DNA of 49,520 nt. Origin: Ramlibacter sp. (GTDB lineage: Bacteria > Pseudomonadota > Gammaproteobacteria > Burkholderiales > Burkholderiaceae_C). The notes under the pieces are model-generated. The model had not been told where the DNA came from. It saw only the letters and a program-made list of their open reading frames with translations, and searched no databases. The position numbers were made by a program, and so were the translations under genes. Where the stretch lies: NCBI GenBank assembly GCA_013815685.1, contig JACDFR010000029.1:1-49520 (forward strand), in the 5' to 3' direction. How positions within the stretch are numbered: position 1 is the first letter of the stretch; each line of letters starts with the position of its first letter. Of this stretch, positions 19,846 to 28,285 are shown piece by piece.

Positions 19846-21294
19846 ATGACTTTCAGATTGCTTCGCACCGTCGCCGCCGTCGCGGCTCTCGCATCAGGTA
19901 CCGCCTTCGCCGCGGTGGACCTGCCCAAGCTCAACGTGGACAAGACCCAGACCAGCGTGTCCGGGCTGTCGTCCGGCGGCTTCATGGCCGTCCAGATGCA
20001 CGTGGCTTACTCCGGAACCTTCAAGAAGGGCGTCGGCGTCGTCGCCGGCGGACCGTTCTATTGCGCCGAGGGTTCCATCACCAACGCCACGGGCCGGTGC
20101 ATGGCCAGTCCGGCGGGCATACCCACCAGCACGCTGGTCAGCACCACGAACAACTGGGCGTCGCAAGGCCTCATCGACCCCGTGGCGAACATGCAGCAGT
20201 CCAAGGTGTACCTTTTCTCCGGTTCGCTGGACAGCACCGTCAAGCCCGGCGTGATGGACGCGCTCAAGACCTACTACAACAGCTTCGTGCCCACGGCCAA
20301 CGTGATCTACAAGAAGGACATCGCCGCCGAGCACGCGATGATCACCGATGACTTCGGCAGCGCCTGCTCGACCAAGGCCAGTCCGTACATCAACGATTGC
20401 AATTTCGACCTGGCCGGCGCCATCCTGCAGCAGATCTACGGGCCGCTGAATGCCCGCAACCCCAATGCCTTGCCCGCCGGCAACTTCGTCGAGTTCAACC
20501 AGAGCCAGTTCATCACCAACCACGGCATGTCCCCGACGGGATGGGCCTACATTCCCTCCGCATGCAGCGGTGGCCAGCAGTGCCGCGTCCATGTGGTGTT
20601 CCACGGCTGCCAGCAGAACTACACCCTCGTTGGTGACAAGTACGTGCGCAGCACGGGCTACAACCGCTGGGGCGACACCAACAAGATCATCATGCTGTAC
20701 CCGCAGACCAGCACCGCGGCCACCAACAGCTGCTGGGACTGGTGGGGCTACGACAGCGTCAATTACGCGAAGAAGTCGGGCCCGCAGATGGTGGCGGTGA
20801 AGGCCATGGTCGACCAATTGTCCAGCGGCACCCCGGCCTCCACGCTGCCCGCGCCCACTGGCGTGTCGACTTCCGGCGCTACGACGACCACGATGAACAT
20901 CACGTGGAACGGCGTGACCGGCGCCGCGAGCTACAACGTCTATCGGGGCGGCAACAAGGTCAATGCGCTTGGCGTCACCGTGACGAACTACACGGACACG
21001 GGCCTTGCGGCCGGCACCACCTATTCATGGACCGTCAAGTCAGTGGACGGCAATGGCGCTGAAAGTGCGGCTTCCGCGGCCGCCAGCGGCACCACCACCG
21101 GCACGGCGCCGCCGACCGCCACCTGCTACACATCTTCGAACTACGCCCACACGACGGCCGGCCGGGCTTACACGTCCGGCGGCTACACCTACGCCAACGG
21201 ATCGGCGCAGTACATGGGGCTGTGGAACACCTTCACGATAACCACGCTGAAGCAGACCGGCACGAATTACTACGTGATCGGCACTTGTTCTTGA
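19846..21294 (+). CDS. Extracellular short-chain-length PHA depolymerase (type 2) with FnIII domain
   Basis: The 482-residue product has a signal peptide (VAAVAALASGTAFA, cleavage near residue 22). The lipase-type nucleophile box GLSSGG is at residues 40-45, with S42 as likely catalytic serine. The early position of the serine is the mark of type 2 catalytic domains. VVFHGCQQNYTLVGD is the oxyanion-hole region. Residues about 332-420 form a fibronectin type III domain (SYNVYRGGNK...TDTGLAAGTTYSWTV). The last 55 residues (from TCYTSSNYAHTTAGRAYTSG to VIGTCS) form a small cysteine-bracketed module often found at the end of these enzymes, probably for binding polyester. It should hydrolyse external poly-3-hydroxybutyrate to 3-hydroxybutyrate or oligomers. 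A ribosome site (TAGGAGA) precedes the ATG. Its place inside an ABC transporter operon suggests the products are taken up. Confidence 0.85.
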   Translation: MTFRLLRTVAAVAALASGTAFAAVDLPKLNVDKTQTSVSGLSSGGFMAVQMHVAYSGTFKKGVGVVAGGPFYCAEGSITNATGRCMASPAGIPTSTLVSTTNNWASQGLIDPVANMQQSKVYLFSGSLDSTVKPGVMDALKTYYNSFVPTANVIYKKDIAAEHAMITDDFGSACSTKASPYINDCNFDLAGAILQQIYGPLNARNPNALPAGNFVEFNQSQFITNHGMSPTGWAYIPSACSGGQQCRVHVVFHGCQQNYTLVGDKYVRSTGYNRWGDTNKIIMLYPQTSTAATNSCWDWWGYDSVNYAKKSGPQMVAVKAMVDQLSSGTPASTLPAPTGVSTSGATTTTMNITWNGVTGAASYNVYRGGNKVNALGVTVTNYTDTGLAAGTTYSWTVKSVDGNGAESAASAAASGTTTGTAPPTATCYTSSNYAHTTAGRAYTSGGYTYANGSAQYMGLWNTFTITTLKQTGTNYYVIGTCS

Positions 21295-21343
21295 ACAGTT
21301 GCGGACAGAGCTGAAGATCTGTCCCGCAAGCAACAAAGGAATC

Positions 21344-22180
21344 ATGAGCCTGCTCGCCACCAGGGACCTCACCATCCGCTTCGGCGGCCACGTGGCGGTG
21401 AATGCCGTGACCTGCGCTTTCCAGCCAGGCACGCTCACCGCCATCGTCGGCCCGAACGGCGCGGGAAAGACGACCTACTTCAACCTGATCTCAGGCCAGC
21501 TCAAGGCGAGCGCCGGGCAGGTCACGCTCGATGGGCGCGACCTGTCCGGCTTCTCGGTATCGCAGCGCACCCGCGCGGGACTGGGCCGGGCCTTCCAGCT
21601 CACCAACCTGTTCCCGCGCCTCACCGTGCTGGAGAACATCCGGCTGGCGGTGCAGGCCACGCGCGAGGGCGGACACCGGCGCGGGCTGAACCTGTGGAGC
21701 GTCTGGAGCGATCACCGCGGCCTGATCGCGCGCGCCGACGAGATCCTGGCGGCGGTGGCGCTGGCCGACAAGGAAAATGAACTGGTGGCGAACCTTCCTC
21801 ATGGCGACCAGCGCAAGCTGGAAGTGGCGCTGTTGATGGCGCTGGAGTCGCAGGTGTTCATGTTCGACGAGCCGACGGCGGGCATGAACGCAGCCGAAGC
21901 CCCGGTCATCCTGAACCTGATCCGCAAGCTCAAGGAGGACCCGCGCAAGACCATCCTGCTCGTGGAGCACAAGATGGACGTCGTGCGCGAACTGGCCGAC
22001 CGCATCATCGTGCTGCACAACGGCACGTTGGTCGCCGATGGCGCGCCGGCCGAAGTCATCGCTTCGCCGATCGTGCAGGAAGCTTATCTGGGCGTTGCCG
22101 CCCAGAACGCTTCCGCGCAGGATGGGACGCCCCCCCATCCCGGCGTTTCCCCTCGAAGGGAAAGGGGAGAGCAGCCATGA
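21344..22180 (+). CDS. Branched-chain-type ABC transporter ATPase (LivG-like)
   Basis: This 278-residue ATPase has Walker A GPNGAGKTT, the LivG-specific insertion after the Q-loop (AFQLTNLFPRLTVLENIRLA...), Walker B VFMFDEPTAGMNAAE and the H-loop LLVEHKMDVV. The ABC signature is degenerate (NLPHGDQRKLEVALLMA, with NLPHGDQ for LSGGQ), as is common in LivG proteins. The start at 21344 has AAAGGA upstream. The last dozen codons (PHPGVSPRRERGEQ) run through a GC-rich palindromic stretch at 22128-22170 and may be a late addition. The stop overlaps the next ATG. Confidence 0.9.
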   Translation: MSLLATRDLTIRFGGHVAVNAVTCAFQPGTLTAIVGPNGAGKTTYFNLISGQLKASAGQVTLDGRDLSGFSVSQRTRAGLGRAFQLTNLFPRLTVLENIRLAVQATREGGHRRGLNLWSVWSDHRGLIARADEILAAVALADKENELVANLPHGDQRKLEVALLMALESQVFMFDEPTAGMNAAEAPVILNLIRKLKEDPRKTILLVEHKMDVVRELADRIIVLHNGTLVADGAPAEVIASPIVQEAYLGVAAQNASAQDGTPPHPGVSPRRERGEQP

Positions 22181-22902
22181 AAGCGAACCTGCTCGAACTT
22201 TCCGGCGTGCACACGCACATCGGCGCCTACCACATCCTGCATGGCGTGGACCTGTCCGTGCCGCGCGGCAAGCTCACCATGCTGCTGGGCCGCAATGGCG
22301 CCGGCAAGACCACCACGCTGCGCACCATCATGGGCCTGTGGCGAGCGTCCCAGGGGGCCATCGCCTTCAACGGGCGCGACATCACAAGCCTCGCGACGCC
22401 GGAAATCGCGTCGATGAACGTGGCCTATGTCCCCGAGAACATGGGCATCTTCGCCGACCTCACGGTGCAGGAGAACATGCTGCTGGCCGCGCGGTCGGCC
22501 CGCAACGCCGCACAGATGGACGAAGCGCGACTGAAGTGGATCTTTTCGCTGTTCCCCGCGGTCGAAAAGTTCTGGAACCATCCGGCGGGCAAGCTCTCCG
22601 GCGGGCAAAAACAGATGCTGGCGGTGGCACGCGCGATCGTGGAGCCGCGCGAGCTGCTGCTGATCGACGAGCCGAGCAAGGGCCTGGCGCCCGCGATCAT
22701 CAACAACATGATCGACGCATTCGCCCAGCTCAAGGCCAGCGGCGTCACCATCCTGCTGGTCGAGCAGAACATCAATTTCGCCAAGCGGCTGGGGGACAGC
22801 GTCGCCGTCATGGACAACGGCGTGGTCGTCCATGCCGGGTCGATGAAGGAGCTGGCCGAAGACGGGGCCTTGCAGCATTCGCTGCTGGGGTTGGCGATAT
22901 GA
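22177..22902 (+). CDS. Branched-chain-type ABC transporter ATPase (LivF-like)
   Basis: A 241-residue ATPase partner of the preceding gene. Walker A is GRNGAGKTT, the ABC signature KLSGGQKQMLAVARAI, Walker B LLLIDEPSKGLAP, and the H-loop LLVEQNINFAK. The motif MNVAYVPENMGIFADLTVQEN is the LivF Q-loop region. GAGAGCAGCC precedes the ATG, which overlaps the LivG-like stop. The stop codon (ATGA) overlaps an in-frame ATG of the permease frame, relevant to the repeat described next. Confidence 0.92.
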   Translation: MKANLLELSGVHTHIGAYHILHGVDLSVPRGKLTMLLGRNGAGKTTTLRTIMGLWRASQGAIAFNGRDITSLATPEIASMNVAYVPENMGIFADLTVQENMLLAARSARNAAQMDEARLKWIFSLFPAVEKFWNHPAGKLSGGQKQMLAVARAIVEPRELLLIDEPSKGLAPAIINNMIDAFAQLKASGVTILLVEQNINFAKRLGDSVAVMDNGVVVHAGSMKELAEDGALQHSLLGLAI

Positions 22903-22913
22903 AGACGACCGAC

Positions 22914-22988
22914 GCAGGACCGCTCCAAGGCGGGAGGGCCCCCTCGGGGGGCAGCGCAGGACACGAAGTGACAAGCGTGGGGGGATTC
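22914..22988 (+). repeat. GC-rich palindromic repeat of Comamonadaceae type
   Basis: The segment contains GGGCCCCCTCGGGGGGCAGC, a strong inverted repeat, followed by GACACGAAGTGACAAGCGTG and a run of G. I recall nearly identical units between genes in many Comamonadaceae genomes. Here it separates the LivF-like stop from the permease ATG, and its final G-run supplies the ribosome site (GGGGGA) for that ATG. Family membership is from memory and needs a search. Confidence 0.6.
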
Positions 22989-23963
22989 ATGAAAGATTTC
23001 GACTGGAAACCGATGGCCCTGGTGCCGGCGCTGGCGCTGCTCGTGCTGCCGTTCATCGGTTCGGGCTCGACCTGGGTCACGCTCACGGTCGCAGGCCTGG
23101 CCATGGGCATGATCATTTTCGTCATCGCCTCGGGCCTCACGCTGGTGTTCGGCCTGATGGACGTGCTGAACTTCGGTCACGGCGTGTTCATCGCGCTCGG
23201 GGCTTTCGTTGCCACCACGGTGCTGGGCAGCATGGGCGACTACACGTCGTCGGAGAGCCTGTGGCGCAACATGATGGCCGTGCTTCCGGCCATGATCGTC
23301 GCGATGCTCGTCGCCGGCGCGGTCGGCCTGGCGTTCGAGCGCTTCATCGTTCGGCCGGTGTATGGAAACCACCTCAAGCAGATCCTCATCACGATGGGCG
23401 GGATGATCATCGGCGAGGAGCTGATCAAGGTGATCTGGGGCCCGCTGCAGATTCCGCTGCCCCTGCCGCAGGGCATGCGTGGAACCATCCTGCTGGGCGA
23501 TGCCGCGGTCGAAAAATACCGCGTCATCGCCGTCGTGGTGGGGCTGGTCGTGTTCGGCGTCCTGCTGTGGGTGCTGACTCATACCAAGATCGGCCTCCTG
23601 ATCCGCGCCGGGGTGCAGGACCGCGAAATGGTCGAGTCGCTCGGCTATCGCATCAAGGTGCTTTTCATCGGCGTCTTCGTCGTCGGCAGCGCCCTGGCGG
23701 GCCTGGGCGGGGTGATGTGGGGCCTGTACCAGCAGAACGTCATCCCGCAGATGGGCGCCCAGGTCAATGTGCTCATCTTCATCGTGCTGATCATCGGCGG
23801 GCTGGGTTCGACCACCGGCGCACTGATCGGGGCGTTGCTGGTGGGCCTGATGGCCAACTACACCGGCTTCCTCGTCCCCAAGGCGGCGCTGTTCTCCAAC
23901 ATCGCGCTGATGATGGCCATCCTGCTGTGGCGGCCCCAGGGCGTCTACGCGCTGAGCAAGTAA
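22989..23963 (+). CDS. Branched-chain-type ABC transporter permease (LivH-like)
   Basis: The 324-residue permease has about eight helices. FVIASGLTLVFGLMDVLNFGHGVFIALGAF is the family's hallmark (LTLVFGLMxxxNFGHG). RAGVQDREMVESLGYRI is the ATPase-docking loop, and GLGSTTGALIGALLVGLMANY is close to the C-terminus. I start at the ATG at 22989 after GGGGGA. An in-frame ATG at 22899 overlapping the LivF-like stop would add 30 residues encoded by the palindromic repeat, which is unlikely to be functional. Confidence 0.9.
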   Translation: MKDFDWKPMALVPALALLVLPFIGSGSTWVTLTVAGLAMGMIIFVIASGLTLVFGLMDVLNFGHGVFIALGAFVATTVLGSMGDYTSSESLWRNMMAVLPAMIVAMLVAGAVGLAFERFIVRPVYGNHLKQILITMGGMIIGEELIKVIWGPLQIPLPLPQGMRGTILLGDAAVEKYRVIAVVVGLVVFGVLLWVLTHTKIGLLIRAGVQDREMVESLGYRIKVLFIGVFVVGSALAGLGGVMWGLYQQNVIPQMGAQVNVLIFIVLIIGGLGSTTGALIGALLVGLMANYTGFLVPKAALFSNIALMMAILLWRPQGVYALSK

Positions 23964-23972
23964 ACCAAGAAT

Positions 23973-25040
23973 ATGCTGACGCGACTTCTTTCGAACGATT
24001 TCCCCCGCAACCGCATCCTGGCCGTGGTGCTGGTCGGCCTGCTGCTGGCGCTGGCCTTCATGCCTTTCATCTTCCCGGGCGTGAAGGCGCTCAACGTGGC
24101 GGCCAAGATCCTGGTGTTCGTGGTGCTCGTGGCGAGCTTCGACCTGCTGCTGGGCTACACCGGGATCGTGAGTTTCGCCCACACCATGTTCTTCGGCATC
24201 GGCGCTTACGGCATCGCCATCGCGTCCACGCGAATGGGCCCGGGCTGGCCGGCCATCGCCACCGGCCTGGCGGCCGCGCTCGCCCTGTCCTTCGTGCTGG
24301 CGCTGCTCGTCGGCCTGTTCTCCTTGCGGGTGCGGGCGATCTTCTTTTCGATGATCACGCTGGCCGTTGCGGCGGCGTTCCAGACGCTGGCGTCCCAGCT
24401 GTCGGAAGTCACTGGCGGCGAGGACGGGCTCACGTTCAAGATGCCCGAGGTGCTGTCGCCGGGCTATCAGATGTCCGAGACGCCGTTCCTGGGCGTCATG
24501 CTCGACGGCCGGCTGATCTGCTACTACCTGTTGTTCTTCACGGCGCTCGCGCTGCTGCTGGCCATGCTGCGCATCGTCAACTCGCCATTCGGGCGCGTGC
24601 TGCAGGCGATCCGCGAGAACGAGTTCCGGGCCGAAGCGATCGGCTACCGGGTGGTTGTCTACCGCACCACGTCGAGCATCCTGTCGGCGCTGTTCGCCAC
24701 CGTGGCGGGCGCGATGCTTGCGATCTGGCTTCGCTACAACGGGCCGGACACATCCCTTTCCTTCGAAATCATGCTGGACGTCCTGCTGATCGTGGTCATT
24801 GGCGGAATGGGCACCATCTACGGGGCGGCCATCGGCTCGGGCGTCTTCGTCATCGCCCAGAGCTACCTGCAGGACTTGCTCAGGCTCGGCAGCGACACCG
24901 CTTCCGGCCTGCCCTGGCTGTCGGCGCTGCTCTCGCCCGATCGCTGGCTGCTGTGGCTGGGATTGCTCTTCGTGCTGTCGGTCTATTACTTTCCCACGGG
25001 CGTGGTGGGGCGGCTTCGCGCCATGCGGCAACGCGCCTGA
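23973..25040 (+). CDS. Branched-chain-type ABC transporter permease (LivM-like)
   Basis: A 355-residue permease. The N-terminal part has FVVLVASFDLLLGYTGIVSFAH, the LivM signature (LLxGYTGxxSFxH), and the central docking loop is FGRVLQAIRENEFRAEAIGYRV. The C-terminal half holds LLIVVIGGMGTIYGAAIGSGV, also typical. It starts nine bases after the preceding gene. With the LivH-like protein it forms the channel of this importer. Confidence 0.92.
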   Translation: MLTRLLSNDFPRNRILAVVLVGLLLALAFMPFIFPGVKALNVAAKILVFVVLVASFDLLLGYTGIVSFAHTMFFGIGAYGIAIASTRMGPGWPAIATGLAAALALSFVLALLVGLFSLRVRAIFFSMITLAVAAAFQTLASQLSEVTGGEDGLTFKMPEVLSPGYQMSETPFLGVMLDGRLICYYLLFFTALALLLAMLRIVNSPFGRVLQAIRENEFRAEAIGYRVVVYRTTSSILSALFATVAGAMLAIWLRYNGPDTSLSFEIMLDVLLIVVIGGMGTIYGAAIGSGVFVIAQSYLQDLLRLGSDTASGLPWLSALLSPDRWLLWLGLLFVLSVYYFPTGVVGRLRAMRQRA

Positions 25041-25161
25041 ATTTGTGTCGATCACTCCCCGCCGTCATTCGCATTTCAAGGCCGGCGCGGCCGGCGCCGC
25101 GCCTGCGGTCACCGCCGCCAACAGATTTCAGGGACTTCCAAAGCAGTACCGGAGTTGACTC

Positions 25162-25434
25162 ATGAATGAATGGAAATGGTTGGGCCGCAGTCGCGCCGCG
25201 GGCCTGGCCCTGGCCCTGGCCCTGTTCGGGCCGCTCGCTATCGCGGACATCACCATTGCCCAGGTGGCGCCCCTTTCGGGGGTGCTGGCGACCACCGGCC
25301 AGCAGATGGCGCTGGAAGGCTTGAACAACTTCGACCTGGGCGGCGTCAATGTGGGCTACTCGCCCGGCAACCGCGTGGGATCGCGCTTTGTCGAGGTCAC
25401 CGTCATTGGAAGCACCGGCAAGCTGCTGAAGTAG
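25162..25434 (+). pseudogene. ABC substrate-binding protein with large in-frame internal deletion
   Basis: The 90-residue frame joins the two ends of a LivJ-class binding protein. Residues 1-29 are a signal peptide (AAGLALALALFGPLAIA), and residues 29-50 (DITIAQVAPLSGVLATTGQQ) are the first strand and helix of the mature fold. From about residue 51 the sequence (ALEGLNNFDLGGVNVGYSPG, then NRVGSRFVEVTVIG) is the extreme C-terminus of the same family. Roughly 300 central residues are missing, with the joint near 25306-25320. The reading frame, start and stop are intact, so a short secreted peptide could still be made. It lies in the operon between the LivM-like permease and the hydrolase. Confidence 0.75.
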
Positions 25435-25469
25435 CGCTTGCAGGCAAAACAGGCACGAAGGGGTCCATC

Positions 25470-26384
25470 ATGAAGTACAGCTCACGCTACGCCACCTGCG
25501 CCGGCCGCGAGATTCACTACACCGAGTGGGGCGCCCAACACAGCAGCACCGTGGTCGCCTGGCACGGCCTCGCACGCACCGGCCGCGACATGGATGAACT
25601 CGCGGAGCATCTTTCCGGCCGATACCGCGTGATCTGCCCCGACACCCTGGGACGGGGCCTGAGCCAATGGAGCCCTGACCCGGGCAACGAATACACCCTG
25701 GCTTTTTATGCGAAGCTGGCCGCCGGCCTGTTCGACCGCCTGGGCATCGGCCAGGCCCATTGGGTCGGCACCTCGATGGGCGGCGCGATCGGCACGGTCT
25801 GCGCGGGCGGGCTGGTGCTGCCCGAGCTCAAGGGACGCATCAAGAGCCTGGTGGTCAACGACAGCGCGCCGCGGTTGGCCGACGCCGCGCTCGCCCGCAT
25901 CCGCGCCTATGCCGGCAACCCCCCAGCCTTCGACACCATCGCCGAACTGGAGGCTTTTTTCCGCGAGGTCTACAAGCCATACGGCTGGCTGAGCGATGCG
26001 CAGTGGCGGCGCCTGACCGAAACGTCGACGCGGCGGTTGCCGGACGGCCGTGTGACCCCGCACTACGACCCGGCCATGGTGCGCCAGTTCATCGATCACC
26101 CGAACGACTACGAACTGTGGGCGCACTACGACGCGATCGAGGTCCCCGTGCTGTGCCTGCGCGGTGAGCACTCCGACCTCGTCCTGCGCGACGCCACCGA
26201 TGAAATGTTGCGCCGCGGTCCCGGACGCCTCAGTCTTGCGCGTGTCGTCGAGGTGGCCGGTTGCGGTCATGCGCCCGCCTTGAACGTGCCCGAACAGCTG
26301 AACCTGGTGGCGGCGTTCATCGATCGGCACGAAGCGGCGCAGCCGGCCGCTTCCACCAGCCCCGCTACCGCGGCGCTCCCTTAG
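25470..26384 (+). CDS. Alpha/beta hydrolase
   Basis: This 304-residue protein lacks a signal peptide and is probably cytoplasmic. VVAWHGLARTGRDMDELAEHL gives the oxyanion-hole HG motif, and HWVGTSMGGAIGTVCAGG holds the nucleophile S in GTSMGG. The acid is probably the D in CLRGEHSDLV, and the histidine lies in VAGCGHAPAL. The start ATG at 25470 follows GGGGTCC. It closes the operon with the PHA depolymerase and LivGFHM-like transporter. I infer it may cleave imported hydroxyalkanoate oligomers, but this fold serves very many esters, lactones and C-C bonds. Its end overlaps the convergent hemH by 20 bases. Confidence 0.85.
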   Translation: MKYSSRYATCAGREIHYTEWGAQHSSTVVAWHGLARTGRDMDELAEHLSGRYRVICPDTLGRGLSQWSPDPGNEYTLAFYAKLAAGLFDRLGIGQAHWVGTSMGGAIGTVCAGGLVLPELKGRIKSLVVNDSAPRLADAALARIRAYAGNPPAFDTIAELEAFFREVYKPYGWLSDAQWRRLTETSTRRLPDGRVTPHYDPAMVRQFIDHPNDYELWAHYDAIEVPVLCLRGEHSDLVLRDATDEMLRRGPGRLSLARVVEVAGCGHAPALNVPEQLNLVAAFIDRHEAAQPAASTSPATAALP

Positions 26385-27468
26385 CCACCGCTGCGTCGCG
26401 GGATTGCGCCAGCGCCTGCGGGTCGGCCGGCTCGCCGGCGGGCCAGCCCGCGAGGTGCTGCCGCGCCACGTTTCCCAGGGCCACGATCCAGGCCGCCTCG
26501 TCGTTCAGGCAGGGGATGTAGTGGAAGTCCTTGCCGCCCGAAGTGAGGAAGGCCTGGCGCCCCTCCTGCGCGATTTCTTCCAGGGTTTCCAGGCAGTCGC
26601 CGGTGAAGCCCGGGCAGACAACGTCGACCCGCGCGACACCCCGTGCGGCAAGGGCGCGCAAGCTCGGCTCGGTGTAGGGTTGCAGCCACCTGGCCTTGCC
26701 GAACCGCGACTGGAAAGCCACGGTGTACTGGTCTGTCTCCAGGCGCAGCTGCGTGGCCAGCAACCGTGCCGTCTTCTGGCACTGGCAGTGGTAGGGATCC
26801 CCAAGGTGCAGGGTGCGTTCTGGTACGCCGTGAAAGCTCATGACCAGGTGTTCGCCGCGCCCGTGCTCGCGCCAGTAGCGCTCGACGCGGCGCAAGATGG
26901 CCTGGATGTAGCCGCGATCGTCGTGGTAGTGATTGACGAAACGAATCTCGGGCAAGTGGCGGATGCCGGCTGCCCACGACGCCACCGCGTCCACCACGCT
27001 GGCGGTGGTGGTGCCGGAATACTGGGGATAGGCCGGCAGGACCAGGATGCGCGTGGCGCCGTCGGACTTCAACGCGTCCAGCTGCGAAGCAATCGAAGGA
27101 TTCCCGTAGCGCATCGCGTAGCGAACCGGGACGCGCAGGCCCTGCTCGCCCAACCAGCCCTGCAGCAGCTTGGCCTGCTTCTCGGTCCACAACTTCAGCG
27201 GCGACCCGTCGGGTGTCCAGATCGTTGCGTATTTCGCGGCGGACTTGCCCGAGCGCAGCGGCAGGATGATGCCGTGGAGCAGCGGCAGCCAGGCCGCGCG
27301 CGGAATTTCGACCACGCGCGGATCGGCGAGGAACTCCGCCAGGTACCGCCGCACCGCCGCGGGCGTGGGCTCGTCGGGCGTGCCGAGATTGCAGTAGAGC
27401 ACGGCCGTGTGCGGCGCCGTACCGTGGGTGAATTCAGGTTCTTTTCTAAAGGGAAGCGAGGAGAGCAT
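26365..27468 (-). CDS. hemH: Ferrochelatase
   Basis: The 367-residue product inserts Fe2+ into protoporphyrin IX, the final step of protohaem synthesis. AVLYCNLGTPDEPTP at the start, IRFVNHYHDD in the middle and the signature LVMSFHGVPERTLHLGDPYHCQC (its histidine is the metal/porphyrin ligand) are diagnostic. VVCPGFTGDCLETLEEIAQEG carries the conserved glutamate. The length is right for the bacterial enzyme. The last residues overlap the convergent alpha/beta hydrolase gene. Confidence 0.95.
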   Translation of the reverse strand: MLSSLPFRKEPEFTHGTAPHTAVLYCNLGTPDEPTPAAVRRYLAEFLADPRVVEIPRAAWLPLLHGIILPLRSGKSAAKYATIWTPDGSPLKLWTEKQAKLLQGWLGEQGLRVPVRYAMRYGNPSIASQLDALKSDGATRILVLPAYPQYSGTTTASVVDAVASWAAGIRHLPEIRFVNHYHDDRGYIQAILRRVERYWREHGRGEHLVMSFHGVPERTLHLGDPYHCQCQKTARLLATQLRLETDQYTVAFQSRFGKARWLQPYTEPSLRALAARGVARVDVVCPGFTGDCLETLEEIAQEGRQAFLTSGGKDFHYIPCLNDEAAWIVALGNVARQHLAGWPAGEPADPQALAQSRDAAVAKGAPR

Positions 27469-27504
27469 GAGGTATTCTCACTGAATGGACCCCCACGTTC
27501 GCTC

Positions 27505-28206
27505 ATGATGCTGGATATACCGAGAGTCAAGGCCATCTCGCTCGACCTTGACGACACGCTGTGGCCCATCTGGCCGATCATCGAAAGAGCTGAAAAGGTG
27601 CTGCACGAGTGGATGGGGGTGCATGCGCCCATGGCCGCCGCGCTTTTCTCGAGCCCGTCGGCGCTGCGGGAGATTCGCGATCACATGGCGGCCAACCGGC
27701 CCGAGCTGAAGCACGATTTGAGCGCCCTGCGCCGTGAGTCGATCCGCCTGGCGCTTTATCGCGCCGGTGAGAATCCGCTGCTGGCGGACCAGGCCTTCGA
27801 AGTTTTCTTCGCCGAACGCCAGCGTGTAACCTTGTTCGACGACGCCCGGCCGTCACTCGAGTTTCTGTCGGCGCGCTTTCCGCTGGTCAGCTTGTCCAAT
27901 GGGAACGCCGACCTGGAGCGGGTCGGCCTGGCTTCTTATTTCCGCGCCGCCATATCGGCGCGCGAGTTCGGGGCAGGCAAGCCCGATTCGCGCATCTTCC
28001 ACGCGGCCGCCGGCGCAGTCGGTGTGACGCCTGCCGACGTGCTGCACGTGGGCGATGACGCGACGCTGGATGTACTGGGGGCCTTGAACGCAGGCATGCA
28101 GGCCGCATGGCTCAACCGCGCGGACCATTTGTGGCCCCATGAGGCGAAGCCGCATGTGACGGTCACCGACCTCACGCAACTGTGTGAGCTGTTTCGTAGC
28201 GCCTGA
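27505..28206 (+). CDS. HAD-superfamily hydrolase
   Basis: The 233-residue protein has the four HAD motifs: I, AISLDLDDTLWPIWP (nucleophile D and acid D); II, LVSLSNGNADL; III, the lysine in EFGAGKPDSRIFHAA; IV, VLHVGDDATLDVLGA. The helical cap between I and II places it in subfamily IA, with phosphoglycolate phosphatase and YjjG-type nucleotidases. The substrate is uncertain. The open frame continues back to 26404, but that part is antisense to hemH; the first credible start is the ATG at 27505 (MMLDIPRVKAI). Confidence 0.88.
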   Translation: MMLDIPRVKAISLDLDDTLWPIWPIIERAEKVLHEWMGVHAPMAAALFSSPSALREIRDHMAANRPELKHDLSALRRESIRLALYRAGENPLLADQAFEVFFAERQRVTLFDDARPSLEFLSARFPLVSLSNGNADLERVGLASYFRAAISAREFGAGKPDSRIFHAAAGAVGVTPADVLHVGDDATLDVLGALNAGMQAAWLNRADHLWPHEAKPHVTVTDLTQLCELFRSA

Positions 28207-28285
28207 TTTTCGCCGGACAGTCCTCGCGTCGCGGCTCAACCGGTAGAGAGCCACCGTGTCTCTGCAAAGGTCTGTCCGCGCAGGC

